Assembly (NCBI GenBank): GCA_030765065.1 | Contig: CM060989.1 | Coordinates: 37,625,501-37,689,500 of the forward strand | Origin: Deroplatys truncata | Taxonomy: Eukaryota > Arthropoda > Insecta > Mantodea > Mantidae | Reading direction: 5' to 3' | DNA: 64,000 nt | Shown here: piece by piece, positions 21,477 through 32,479 of the stretch | How positions within the stretch are numbered: the first letter of the stretch is position 1 | Layout: each line of letters opens with the position of its first letter | Program-made: the position numbers and the translations under genes | Notes under the pieces: model-generated | What the model was told of the DNA's origin: nothing | The model's input: only the letters and a program-made list of their open reading frames with translations | The model's database searches: none

Positions 21477-22990
21477 TAGTTTCTATCTGCAATAAAAAGC
21501 TTGGACATTATGATCCCGACATTTTACTTCTGAGAGCGTCTCTATTGTTCCTGGTCGTACATTTTTATTCGTCGCACCTGAAGGTCTAGGGTTGTTCACA
21601 GCCCGAGTACACCTCACGCTATCTATTAAACGAGGAATTTCCCTTTCAAGAGCTCCGTCAAGGATATGAGAGGGGGAAAGGAAACTAATCAATGAAGCCA
21701 TTTGGGAGTTCTTAAGGAGTTATAGTGCTGATCTCTGCTGGGTCTTCAAGATACAACAAACTTAATTATCGTATATTAAGCTCATCTCCCTAAATTAGAG
21801 CCGCTTACAGATAATAATGGGAACAAAGCTAAACTAATATATGTATATATACAGAACGAACATGGGGGCTTGAAAGTACTTGGTGCATGCTGGCTGCAAT
21901 TATGATTCCAAATAATATGTTCCACCAGGATCTCTGTATTGTGTTGAGTGATGGCATTATGAATAGACTATATAAAGCGGTAGAGTGTCCATTAGCGCGC
22001 ATTGTCCAAAATCTGGAGAGTGCATCAGCAAAACAAGGTTTCAACACACTAGCTTACATCGCAAAACTATTTTTAAATGATTATATTCATTTTCTTCTGA
22101 ACCTGCTCAAGTACAGTATTTAGAATACTTTAAAATATTTTACTCGTCCACCAGTATCTTTGTGTAAGAAATAAATAGAGAACTAAGTTTTTCAAATTAC
22201 ACAGCTCTTAAAGGTGCTGCTGTAGTATTTAATACCAAATATTGATCTGTGTTCAACTGATGATTGTTACCAAATGAATAGTAGGTGACGCCTGAGCATT
22301 TTCTGGGTTAATAAATAAGATTTTCCTCCGGGCTGAGAAGTCGTGGTCTGTTGGAGTTTCCTTGTCCAAATGTTTCGTCTAACTCTGCGACAGACATCTT
22401 ATGTGGCGATTACGAAGTCTTTTTGCTGAAGATTCAGTAGCATCTGACTCATTTTAACCCGAAAAGGGGCCTCACCTCGCTTTCTCCCAGTAGCGATCGA
22501 CCAAAAAAAATGTTTAACTGACTTCCTGTAAGTGTACAAGGGGTTGAAGAGATGGAGATACATAGGTTTGCATATACCGCTGTTACACCCCAGGTTTCAT
22601 TGGCGATAAGAGTGAAGGATTCCTAGGACACATACTTGACTACTAAGCCAGTATGCTCCCTTGGAGAATTCAAGCAGGTTGCATGCACCTTAACTGTTGG
22701 GACTGAGAGAGTGGGGTTTGAATTCGCTTGAGTGGGTGTGATGGTAGTTCATACTGTTCGTGTTTGAATGCTCTGTGTGGTGGAGTTGAGATTGCGGATG
22801 AGAATGTAAGCATTCCTGAAAAATAGCATCATTCAATTGTGTTTATGATTGTACTTAACCTATCCTGTGGCCATCTGTCACTTTGGTTGCTGAGACATAC
22901 TACGGCGCAGTGAATTAAATTAATTAATATGTACGAGTATTACTCTATTCCAATGAAGTTTAATTACGGCATGGTGCTAAATTAAATAGG
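21477..22990. other. Unassigned stretch
   Basis: No element or gene was recognised in this 1.5 kb. The open frame at 21483-21701 (-) continues for some codons upstream without an obvious family. 21829-22123 has overlapping frames on both strands. Confidence 0.35.
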
Positions 22991-22993
22991 TCC

Positions 22994-23335
22994 TCAGGAG
23001 CTATTTCTTGCATGCAACCTATGAAACCACAGTCGCAATACGTTCGCCGGTAATAGGACCTCTCTTACCCCTGGGACCGCCTTGATTCCGAGAGCAAGGA
23101 CTTCGAAGGCTACCAGGATTGTGTATTGTGCAGAAATGTGTGTAATGCAATCATATTTATAGGAAATATTTTCAGGGAGCGCATTGAGATATTCTTGCAT
23201 GCCTTTGGCTTCAAATGCTGCTGTATTTTTATTCGGCTGCTCGCACGGGATTGGTCTGGCTGGATCTTGTGAGCTGGTTGTGGTGGAGGGACTTAGTTGT
23301 GCCGGTGTAGTTACCAGTTGGTAATTGCTTTGCAT
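22994..23335 (-). other. Unrecognised 113-codon open frame
   Basis: The frame begins MQSNYQLVTT, with a serine/threonine/proline-rich N-terminal third, and ends in RLWFHRLHARNSS. I do not recognise a domain. A MQEYLNALPENISY stretch faintly recalls the linker of Penelope-like reverse transcriptases. However, the GIY-YIG part of the neighbouring Penelope remnant lies upstream on the same strand, which is the wrong order for one element. It may be a chance frame. Confidence 0.2.
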
Positions 23336-23849
23336 TTATGTCTGTGTTTGTGCTCGTTTAACATGTTCAGTTACCGGCCAACGGAAGAATAGACCGAAGT
23401 CCTCTATTTTGTTGTCCGTTCATTTCCCGTGATACTACTTCACGAAGCCTCAACCCCTCCAGGCAGGCGGAAAATTTCTACGACAGCTTGCCTGAACATC
23501 AAAATGCCCAGGCTAAGTCTATTGGTATAATAATCGTAGAAATCGCCGCTTTAGGTGATACCGTGTTCCCCGCTTGACTTGTGGACACACCAGGTAACAC
23601 CAAAGCACCTCCATCAGCAACAAAGCTGAGCTCTATTCAGAATCTAACCGAGAGCTGATTTACTTTTAAATTGTTTTCCCCAGCCAATAGAAATGGAACT
23701 TTTTAAAACCACTATCCACCAGAGGTGCAGAAGGACCGCTGTATACTAAACAGACAGACGTCGAGGAGCAACATGCTACCTCCTACCCATCTATCCATCC
23801 CAAACTCAAAACAGTCACCCTTAATCCATTCTGAAACAAACATACTGCG

Positions 23850-24290
23850 GTTAAACCCTACTGAGGGTGGGCACGCAGCAAAAACACTCAGGCTGAACCT
23901 TAGCCTGTCAGCAGCTAGTCGGAGTCAGATGCCAGGTTTCAGTGTGAGTGCTTCTTCCTTGTCCGGATGCTTATAAACTTCTATGGCTTCCTGCTGTAGT
24001 CTGACAATGATGAAACAACGGACATCTCCTGATATTGGATGGTGTTCACCTTCTTCCCATATTGCATGCTCGGCGATCTCGGACTTGTTTGGTTGGCCTA
24101 GATGACGGCTTCTCTTTGCTCAGAAAGATAGGTGTTAACGCTACACTGAGTGATACCTATGTATAACGCACCGCAGGAGCAAGGAATCTGGTATACACCA
24201 GCCGAGGAAAGCGGATTCCTGGGATTATAGGCCAGGTGTAGTGAATTCTTTGTCTCGTAGGGCTGAAAATAGATTTGACGTTGTGGCTCT
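23850..24290 (-). pseudogene. Penelope-like element, GIY-YIG endonuclease remnant
   Basis: Penelope-like elements encode a reverse transcriptase fused to a C-terminal GIY-YIG nuclease. The minus strand here reads GVYQIPCSCGALYIGITQ, the GVYxIPC..C..YIG signature. After frameshifts it continues QPNKSEIAEHAIWEEGEHH (the sKSAIAEHA helix) and RLQQEAIEVYKHPDKEEA (the REAIEIYKH block with the conserved glutamate), ending with a residual L.P. region. At least two frameshifts and stops break it. The reverse transcriptase portion expected at higher coordinates is absent; an H fragment abuts there at 24293. Confidence 0.85.
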
Positions 24291-24292
24291 AT

Positions 24293-24790
24293 AGAATAAA
24301 CATGAATATTTTCCAGTATTTTTTATTTTCTCAAAAATAGCTCAAGAATTTTGATTAATTAGCCTCTTAAGTGCTCTTCATTCTGAATGAATTTTGTGAA
24401 ATCGGTAAACAGTAAGGGATATGCAAAATCTTATTAAACCAAAAATGCAGATCTCGTTAATTTATGTAAATTTTTTGTGCAGCTATCTCCTTGCAAGGAA
24501 TTCCTTGTTTTGGATTGAATTTTCAAATGCTTACATTTTACTTAACTGCGAAGTCTTTGTTAGTTTTTTACCCTCCCAGTCATGCAAAGAGCATAAAATT
24601 TCAAAGCCATCATAGCTATTTAAACATCTGAATATCGCTTCATCTACTGTATTCTACACCAAACTTTGCAAATGTGAATTGAAATTTTATCAGTATTAAC
24701 AAGACGTACATAGGATAATAAGTTTTTGTAAGAATAGTTTGTAGAAGACTGAGTAAAGAAAACCATGTGACTGTAGCGCATAAGATTTTT
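24293..24790 (+). repeat. H-family repeat, truncated old copy
   Basis: Homology runs from TTTTATTTTCTCAAAAATAG to GTAGCGCATAAGATTTTT. The 3' stem keeps pairing as ATGTG with CGCAT through a wobble. The 5' half and microsatellite are missing. Confidence 0.75.
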
Positions 24791-24839
24791 CAAGTATGAA
24801 AGAACTTTCCAAACTCAAATTGCTTGCAACACGATAGTG

Positions 24840-25735
24840 TTTGTCATGTATTTATTTATTTATTTATTTATTTACTGTGGTAGAGCTAAGGCCATTTCGC
24901 CCTCTCTTCCGCTCAACCACCTAGAACAAACCTGAATACAATATTACGACCACATTGATGGTGCACAGATAATATCTAAAGGAACACAAAACAGAAATAA
25001 CACAAATATTAGAGGAACAGTAAAGTTAAGTTAATTGAAAATAGAAACCTAATTAATAGTAATGAATATCTTAAAAATATGGCATACATACACTACATAT
25101 ACAATGAAAAGGATATTTCTTCTAAGTTAACCATTCTTTATAACTAAAATCTACAAGTGACGAAAAGCATATAAAGTATGACAGCCCCTGACATCTTGTG
25201 GAAGTGAATTCCAGAGCTTAGTAACATTCACAGTAAAAGATGACGAGTATAGAGATGTTCAATGCAGTGGTATTGAAAGTATGTGACGATTTTCCGAGCA
25301 TGTATGAAGATTTGAGACGAAGACATACTTTTAAAGCAAGAAGCTAGGTATGTAAGGGAAAAAGTGTGAATAAGTTTAAACAGAAGTAAAAGACAATGAA
25401 TGTTTCTACGGTCAACTAGATGGAACTATGACAACTCGTGGAGAGATGGTATTATATGACCGTAACGACGTACATCATTCACAGATTAACGTACACATGT
25501 ATTGTGGGCTAGCTGTAATTTACGTGACAGATCAGACTTTAAATCTGTGGGGAGTGAATCACAATACTCGAAGTGGGGCATGAGCATTGTTTGTACCAAA
25601 GTCTTTCTTAGGTTCCTAGGCAGGGGCGTGTACAAACGCTTGAAATTGGGGATTAAAGAATTTACTTTCCTACAAATTTCAGTAATATGATTGTCAAAAC
25701 TAAGGTTGTACTGATCTAACAAACTCTCACCTTCT
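24840..25735 (-). pseudogene. LINE 3' half with reverse transcriptase end and TAAA-repeat tail
   Basis: From about 25735 the minus strand reads LSFDNHITEICRKVN, LRKTLVQTMLMPHFEYCDSL and LQLAHNTCVR. This is the post-palm region of jockey/CR1-type LINE reverse transcriptases. Downstream a broken frame gives VNVTKLWNSLPQDVR, the usual C-terminal LWNSLP motif. A 3' untranslated region then ends in a (TAAA)n run at about 24850-24878. A related 3' end is at 31090-31585. Confidence 0.8.
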
Positions 25736-25739
25736 TGCT

Positions 25740-26435
25740 TCTTTAACGTTCGTTTCTTCTAAATTCCACAAGAATACATAGGAATTTAAAAACATAGGCT
25801 CAAAAATATTGCGCCTCTCGTATTGTTTCACTCGTGTTCATCACCAAAGGCTTTTGGAGCTCGACAATGAGTGTGAATTTTAAAGAGCTCGGCTTATGTA
25901 AAGCCGGGCAGGCACACAGACCTCTCTGAAGAATAAGCTGGAGCGAAGTGCCTCATTTCCATTGCATATCATCGGCCTCGGGCACCACATGCTCTGATTG
26001 CTGCTACTGCTTCTTGCTACGTGCAGTTCTGGACCACACAATTTTTCGCAGCCGCCCTCATTCCAGAGGAAGTGTAGCAAAGCAGCGACTATTACAGGTT
26101 TTCTTCAGATAACGCGCTTATCACTTCCCAACCAAAGCACGTCTGTGATCTTTTAGTTTCATCTAAATGAGATTGCGACTGACGTAGAAATGGGGATACC
26201 TGCATGAGGTATTGATTCCGCAGGAAGCAGCAGGTCGTTTCGTTCCACCCTCCATTGTTTTCTTTGATACTAGCAGATTTCGGTCCCACAACTTCCTAAG
26301 TCCGCCCTTTTCGAACCCTAAATGTCTTCAGTCCCACAACTTCCTTCGAAGATTGAGACTGTAATTTCGCTTGTAGATAATTGATATGCATAATGACGTG
26401 TCAGATGGCAGATATATGTAAATATTTATACAGTA
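25740..26435. other. Unassigned stretch
   Basis: No gene was recognised. A short direct repeat, GTCCCACAACTTCCT, occurs twice about 50 bp apart near 26283 and 26333. Confidence 0.35.
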
Positions 26436-26439
26436 TATT

Positions 26440-26965
26440 GTAATCTTCAAAGGTAATTTCCAACTCTTCAGGAAGTTTCTCAAAATCTATGGGTGAGACA
26501 TTTGCCTGCGAAAACTCAAACTATGAGAAAAGCCGGATTCAGTGACTCCTGCTTTGATATAGATAATTTGAGAAGTAGGTTCTACTCCTAGCTCCAATAG
26601 CTTTTCTTGGATAGTACAGTTAAGTATGACGGGGCAAACGTTCGATAGCATAACTCTTGTGTTCTTGGTAATGAGAGGTCTAAAATCTAGAATAGTGTCA
26701 TTTATTGTGAATGAATTATACTTTTAGGTCAGATCATTTGCGATCTTCTTATCGATAGAAACATACAAATTCTACCATTTGAAATGCTAGATACAAAGCG
26801 TATGTTAGCAGGATCTGTTAGTTTACCAGTTGCTAAAGTGTAGTCTTTTATCATTATAGCATCATTAAATTCTATCACTATAGCTTGATATTTGTTAGTG
26901 GCTGACTGTGTTATTGATGCATAACTGCGAACTTTAGTTTCAGTAGGTAAGCCAGGAAAACTGTT
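26440..26965 (-). pseudogene. LINE ORF1-type fragment
   Basis: The minus strand reads TKVRSYASITQSATNKYQAI, then MIKDYTLATGKLTDPANIRF and SNGRICMFLS. A second frame carries IKAGVTESGFSHSLSFRRQM and a KLPEEL.I block. This order (FVSRISNGR, LKAG...SFRRQ, KLP) is that of the gag-like first protein of a LINE family common in insects. At least one frameshift and several stops are present, and the zinc-knuckle end is missing. Confidence 0.65.
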
Positions 26966-26999
26966 GGGTTGAGATTTTTTACTTTAGGGTAATTTCCTA

Positions 27000-27205
27000 A
27001 AGAGGTGCCAAAAATGTATAGACAACGACGGTGGCCAGTTTCAGCATCTCATTTCGTAAAGTTGGTAAGTAAAGCCTTTAAAAGTAGTTTTAAACACGTT
27101 GTATGGTTTCATCTGCGCCTTTTTATGACCGGCAGACGGCAACGAGCGCCGAGGACGCGGATTGAAAAAACACCGCGCAGCCGGTTCGGAGTCTTTTGGT
27201 TCACT
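27000..27205 (+). mobile_element. Mariner 3' end, same family as 14032-15633
   Basis: It begins with codons for RCQKC, the transposase C-terminus, continues through the terminal inverted repeat sequence GCAGACGGCAACGAGCGCC and CGCAGCCGGTTCGGAG, and ends at CTCTGTA. No matching left end was found, so this is a solo 3' end. Confidence 0.75.
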
Positions 27206-28089
27206 CTGTAGAATATGAGTAAGTAATTAAGCAATTAATTCATACTAATTTTTGGAGGATTTCTATTGGTAAAAACTGAAGTATAATGAATATGTATATG
27301 AGTCTGCATTGAGTTAGGATCTCAAGGTAGCTAATCACCTACAGAAGGATACCATAAAAGCAGTTTACTATGGAATAATACATTGTTATCGCGCTGACAT
27401 TCTGACTCAACAGGAGACACTACCCAAGATCCTTAACAGGAAATTGTAGGGAGATAGGATTATAACAATTAACAAAACATTTAATTCATTATAGAATTGT
27501 AATTGTTGTATACATGAACCATCATGGCAGGATTAAACAATGCCAAAGGAGAAACAGCAACCATGTTACTCATGCATAACATCATATAAAGACACTAGAA
27601 GACAAAAATGAGAATAACAAACCACAAACACTTTAATTGCTTAAAATAACCTTTAACATCAAAGATCAATAATACTAAACTTTACTCACAAATATATATA
27701 GCAACTGTGAGTATAATACCTACTAAAGCTAATATAATTTACTCTGAATGAAGTTAACGCTTCAGTGCCAGCATAAATTTGGGTTTTCAAAGTAAGTTTT
27801 AATGACTGCTAATATACTGCTTCTCAATGCAACTATTTTCAAAAACACTCAGTAACAATGCTGCTAAGAATTGTATATATCAGTTACCCTTATATAACAA
27901 AACGTCTCAAGATATGTGTCATTTAAAAGTATCAGTAACTGCAAATATAGGTTGGCTTGAGCAAAATAGACTCTTAACAGCAAATATATATTGCATCAGC
28001 TCGAAACGTATGTTGCCTTGAATATAATTACTAAAAACAGAAAATATGAATACTTCCAAGTACAACTATACATCTTTGTGTAAGTTTTT
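27206..28089. other. Unassigned stretch grading into satellite
   Basis: From about 27620, highly degenerate versions of the downstream 61-bp satellite unit can be guessed, for example TTGCCTTGAATATAATTACT near 28012. The boundary is therefore gradual. No gene was seen. Confidence 0.4.
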
Positions 28090-30128
28090 TCTTTTTAAAA
28101 TTAAGAAAAATTACTATTAACTCCCGTGTTAATTGCTCTGAGAATAATTGCTCTTAATTATGTAAATGGCTTCAACTCTCAATGTAAATTGCCTCGAGAA
28201 TAATTACTACAAACTGCAAGCATAAATGGTTTCAAGTTCCAATGTAAATTAATTGCTTCCAGAATAATCAGTACAAACTGCAAGCATAGATTATTTCAAG
28301 TGACAGTGTAAATTAATTGCTTTCAATATAATTACTCTTAGCCACCAATATAAATGTTTCCAACACCCAGTGCAATTGTTTTCGGAATAATTACTATAAA
28401 CTGAAAGCCAAATGGTTTCCACTCCAAGTATAAATTGCTTTCACAATAATTACTATAAGCTGCAAGTCTAAATGATTTCAACTCCCAGGGAAATTGCTGT
28501 TGAAATAATTACTATAAACTGTAAGTCCAAATGTTTTCAACACTCAGTGTAAATTGCTTTGAGAATAATTACTATAACCTGTAGGTCTTAATGGGTTCAA
28601 CTCCCAGTATAAATTACTTCTAGAGTAATTACTGTAAACTGTAACTCTAAATGGTTTCAACTCCCACAGTATATTACTTCCAGAGTAATTACTACAAACT
28701 ATAAGTCTAAATGTTTTCAACAACCAGTAAATTAATTTGAGAATAATTACTATAAACTGCAAGTCTAAATGGTTTCAGCTCCCAGTGTAAATTGCTTTTG
28801 AGAATAATTACTATAAACTGCTAGTCTAAATGTTTTAAACTCCCAGTGTAAATTGCTTTGGAGAATAATTGCTATAAACTGCCAGTCTAAATGGTTTCAA
28901 CACCCAGTGTAAATTGCTTTTGAGAATAATTACTATAAACTGTAAGTCTAAATGGTTTCAACTCCCGGTGCAAATTGCTTTTGAGAATAATTACTATAAA
29001 CTGTAAGTCTAAATGGTTTCAACTCCCATTGCAAATTGCTTTTGAGAATAATTACTATAAACTGCTAGTCTAAATGGTTTCAACTCCCAGTGCAAATTGC
29101 TTTTGAGAATAATTACTATAAACTGCCAGTCTAAATGGTTTCAACACCCAGTGTAAATTGCTTTTGAGAATAATTACTATAGACTGTAAGTCTAAATGGT
29201 TTCAACCCCCAGTATAAATTACTTCTAGAGTAATTACTGTAAACTGTAACTCTAAATGGTTTCAACTCCCACAGTATATTACTTCCAGAGCAATTACTAC
29301 AAACTGTAAGTCTAAATGTTTTCAACAACCAGTGTAAATTAATTTGAGAATAATTACTATAAACTGCAAGTCTAAATGGTTTAGCTCCCAGTGTAAATTG
29401 CTTTTGAGAATAATTACTATAAACTGCTAGTCTAAATGTTTTAAACTCCCAGTGTAAATTGCTTTGGAGAATAATTGCTATAAACTGCCAGTCTAAATGG
29501 TTTCAACACCCAGTGTAAATTGCTTTTGAGAATAATTACTATAGACTGTAAGTCTAAATGGTTTCAACTCCCAGTATAAATTACTTCTAGAGTAATTACT
29601 ATAAACTGTTACTCTAAATGGTTTCAACTCCCAGTGTAAATTGCTTTTGAGAATAATTACTATAAACTGTAAGTCTAAATGGTTTCAACTCCCAGTGCAA
29701 ATTGCTTTTGAGAATAATTACTATAAACTGTAAGTCTAAATTGTTTCAACTTCCAGTGTAAATTGCTTTTGAGAATAATTACTATAAACTGCTAGTCTAA
29801 ATGGTTTCAACTCCCGGTGTAAATTGCTTTTGAGAATAATTACTATAAACTGTAAGTCTAAATGGTTTCAACTCCCAGTGCAGCTTACCTCCAAGAGTAA
29901 TGGCTAAAAACTATAAGTCTAAACGTTTTCAAAAACCAGTGTAAATTAATTTGAGAATAATTACTATAAACTGTAAGTCTAAATGGTTTCAACTCCCAGT
30001 GTAGCTTACTTCCAAGAGTAATGGCTACAAACTATAAGTCTAAATGTTTTCGACAACCAGTGTAATTTAATTTGAAAATAATTACTATAAACTGTCAGTC
30101 TAAATGGTTTCAGCTCTAAATAGTTTCA
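28090..30128. repeat. 61-bp satellite array with higher-order structure
   Basis: More than thirty tandem units of about 61 bp share GAGAATAATTACTATAAACT, GTCTAAATGGTTTCAACTCC and CAGTGTAAATTGCTTTT. Units are very diverged on the left, more uniform in the middle, and stop sharply at about 30128. A block of about ten units is duplicated with a shift of about 605 bp (the marker CCCACAG is at 28663 and 29268). Near the right end a two-unit block is also repeated. Open frames across it are by-products of the near-multiple-of-three period in some units. Confidence 0.95.
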
Positions 30129-30132
30129 ACTC

Positions 30133-30215
30133 GTCGTTACTTTTTAATTCCCATCACATTAGCGCTAGATGTTAACAAAGGAGCGCTAATGTGATGGGAA
30201 TTAACAAGTAACGAC
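30133..30215. repeat. Near-perfect hairpin next to the satellite
   Basis: The arms GTCGTTAC...CACATTAGCGCT and AGCGCTAATGTG...GTAACGAC are inverted copies of about 34 bp, with one or two mismatches, around a 15-bp loop. It could be a tiny foldback element or the scar of a rearrangement at the array edge. Confidence 0.85.
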
Positions 30216-30844
30216 TCAGTTTAAGTTATCGTATGATAACATCACAATAAAAAGTACTTCTGTTCATTATAATCTAGTTTCAACTCTTCATGTGAATATA
30301 ATTACTCGTAGGTTTAAAATGCTATAAATCATATCACTGTGGTCCAATGAAGCCAGAAACACTGGATTTTACTCTGATCGAACATCCCAGCCCAGGAAAA
30401 ATCCGTTATAGAGAGGATACTGTAATACAGCAGGACTAACGAATTTGATTGCAACATATAAAAAAAATAAAGCAAAACTTTCTTACATTGTTAGAATATT
30501 TTGGCATTGTTATCGCATGCATATCGTACAGTTATAAACGGATGCGATCTCTTGTTTTATTGTGACTTCTGGTTTTTTAGTTGATAAATCCTGACTACAT
30601 ATCCATTGCTTTTATTTAAATATTCGCGGTATTTGTCTTACTCTACGTTCATTTTTGTGAAGTAATAACTATTTCCTACTCAATGGTATTTTCAGTAATG
30701 TGTCAGTCTTCTGAAGTATTCTGTTTTGTAAATAGAATGCGTTCGTGTTCATAGTACATAGGCACTGGAGGTTCTTCTTCCTCTTATTAATGTATAAATG
30801 GAAATTAGGAGTATTATAGCGTATGTCCGTCATAAACAACATTT
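30216..30844. other. Unassigned stretch
   Basis: No gene or element was recognised. Confidence 0.4.
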
Positions 30845-31085
30845 ATTTCTATTTATGAGGATAGGGGAGGACTAAAACCGGAGGGGGAGTTGAAGTGGGA
30901 ATGGAGGTGACATGGAGGAACAGGAAATTCGGGGGATTTAATGATCCTTCCCAGCATTCACTTGACGACCCGAAGAAACCCTGAACAAACCCATGGTTCA
31001 GGAAGGTCGGCCACGAGGATCGAACACACGAACCTCCCGAATGCGGGTCACAGACGTTACTGTTTGAGCTATCCCATTCGGCTTT
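30845..31085 (-). mobile_element. tRNA-derived SINE, family II
   Basis: On the minus strand the head reads GATAGCTCAAACAGTAACGT (A box), and GTTCGATCCTCGTGG supplies the B box. The body matches 36330-36530 and 53500-53690, with ACGTCTGTG and GCATTCGGGAGGTTCG in common. Confidence 0.8.
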
Positions 31086-31089
31086 AGTT

Positions 31090-31585
31090 CTATTTATTAA
31101 CTTATTTATTTATTTACAATGGTATGAGTTAAGGTCATCTTTTCCACACTCCCAGGCAGTTTTAATACAACGTAATAAAAACCTAAATATACAAATTCTT
31201 AACAAAGGTATTAAAAACAAGCAAAATAAAAATACAACATAGCATTATAAAAGCATAAACAAACATATAAGGTCCAACAAACATATTAAAATGAAGAAAA
31301 GGAATCATAACCAAAACGGTTTAATTCCTCTAAATAGTTTAATACTTAAATTTTAAATATTAGTGGCTAGCACATAAAATAGTAGTAATAATAAATGAAT
31401 GTTACGAGGTATTTATCTTCACAATAGAGCAGCAGATTAGGTTGGACTATAAACGTATGCCCTAGTTTTCCTCTTGAACTGTTTAACGTTCTCATACTCC
31501 CTTGTGTCTTCCGACAGGGGATTCCACAGACAAGCCAAAAGGGGTTTCAATGATAGAATTATAAAATCGGTTGAGTGGTGTTTAA
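31090..31585 (-). pseudogene. LINE 3' end related to 24840-25735
   Basis: The minus strand reads LWNPLSEDTREYENVKQFKR, the C-terminal LWNSLP-type motif of jockey/CR1-like proteins. An AT-rich 3' untranslated region follows, ending in a TAAA-type tail near 31100. The sequence before the tail (CCTTAACTCATACC) resembles that of the copy at 24840. Confidence 0.65.
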
Positions 31586-31730
31586 GATTTCCCTACACAT
31601 ATATACATAAATACATGCATACGTACATATATACTTAGATACATACCGTGACTTTGTTCACTATTCACTGTTACATCGCTTTTCTTTCCTTGCTCGTAAC
31701 GTTATAACAAAACGTATGAAGCTTCCTTTT

Positions 31731-31752
31731 CTCTCTCTCTCTCTCTCTCTCG
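31731..31752. repeat. (CT)n microsatellite
   Basis: Eleven CT units lie in otherwise unassigned sequence between 31586 and 32024. Confidence 0.9.
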
Positions 31753-32024
31753 ATAACTCAGTAGAGTATCGAGCACAGGACTTCTCTTCCCTCTTTCGGT
31801 CGCTTGCTAATGCCAAACACAGGACTTCCTTTCTATCGCTCGCAGAGCAGGACACGCTGTACATCACAACAACCAACCTCGCTAAATAACTATTTTATTT
31901 TGGAGTAAGGGTAGGAAATTAGGCGTGATGTTAAGGGTAGACAGTGACAGATAAATGAAAGAAAGGAAGCTGGAGTACCGAATTAGCTCCTCCGTTAGTA
32001 TAGAGGCACGCTAGTTGTCGGTTA

Positions 32025-32322
32025 AATTAAATTAAACTGAGTTTTATTTATGGACGCTCTTTAACTACTATGGTCTTTAGCGTCCCATTCTATATTGGGC
32101 GTGAAAGACTTAATTTTGCTCAGAGGCCTCTTTATCAGTCTTGAGGTTCTTTTACGTGTCGTAAATCTATGACACGGGACCACCGGCATTACTTCCCTTC
32201 AGAAGGAAGCCACGCTAAGGACTTTAACACCCGAAAAAACCCATCGCCCTCCGCTGGGTTTGAACCCACGAATTCGGGAACTAGAGGCTAGCATGGTAAC
32301 CTCTACACCACGGAGGATGACA
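32025..32322 (-). mobile_element. tRNA-derived SINE, family I
   Basis: On the minus strand it starts CCTCCGTGGTGTAGAGG (A-box region), has GTGGGTTCAAACCC (B box), the body blocks TTTCGGGTG and CGTGTCGTAGATTTACG-like sequence, and a tail of AATAAAACTCAGTTTAATTT. It is nearly full length. Confidence 0.9.
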
Positions 32323-32479
32323 AGTTGTTGGTACGTCACCGGGAGCAGGTGAAGGATTTACCGGGAGAACAGCTATGGCACAATTCTCTGGTAGTCCCCT
32401 TGAGTTAGAGGAGAGAGATAAGACGTGTTTTTATTCGTTTATTCATTGAAATCCAGACGTGTCATTTATTTTGTTTTAG

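Noticed and set aside
28544..29328. Apparent ~20-residue protein repeats (SNYSGSN/ELKPFR type)
   Set aside because: They arise from the satellite. The unit is about 61 bp, so the frame is not kept across the array, and stops appear in most units.
28090..30128. CRISPR-like array
   Set aside because: The whole 61-bp unit is repeated, with no unique spacers, and the context is eukaryotic.
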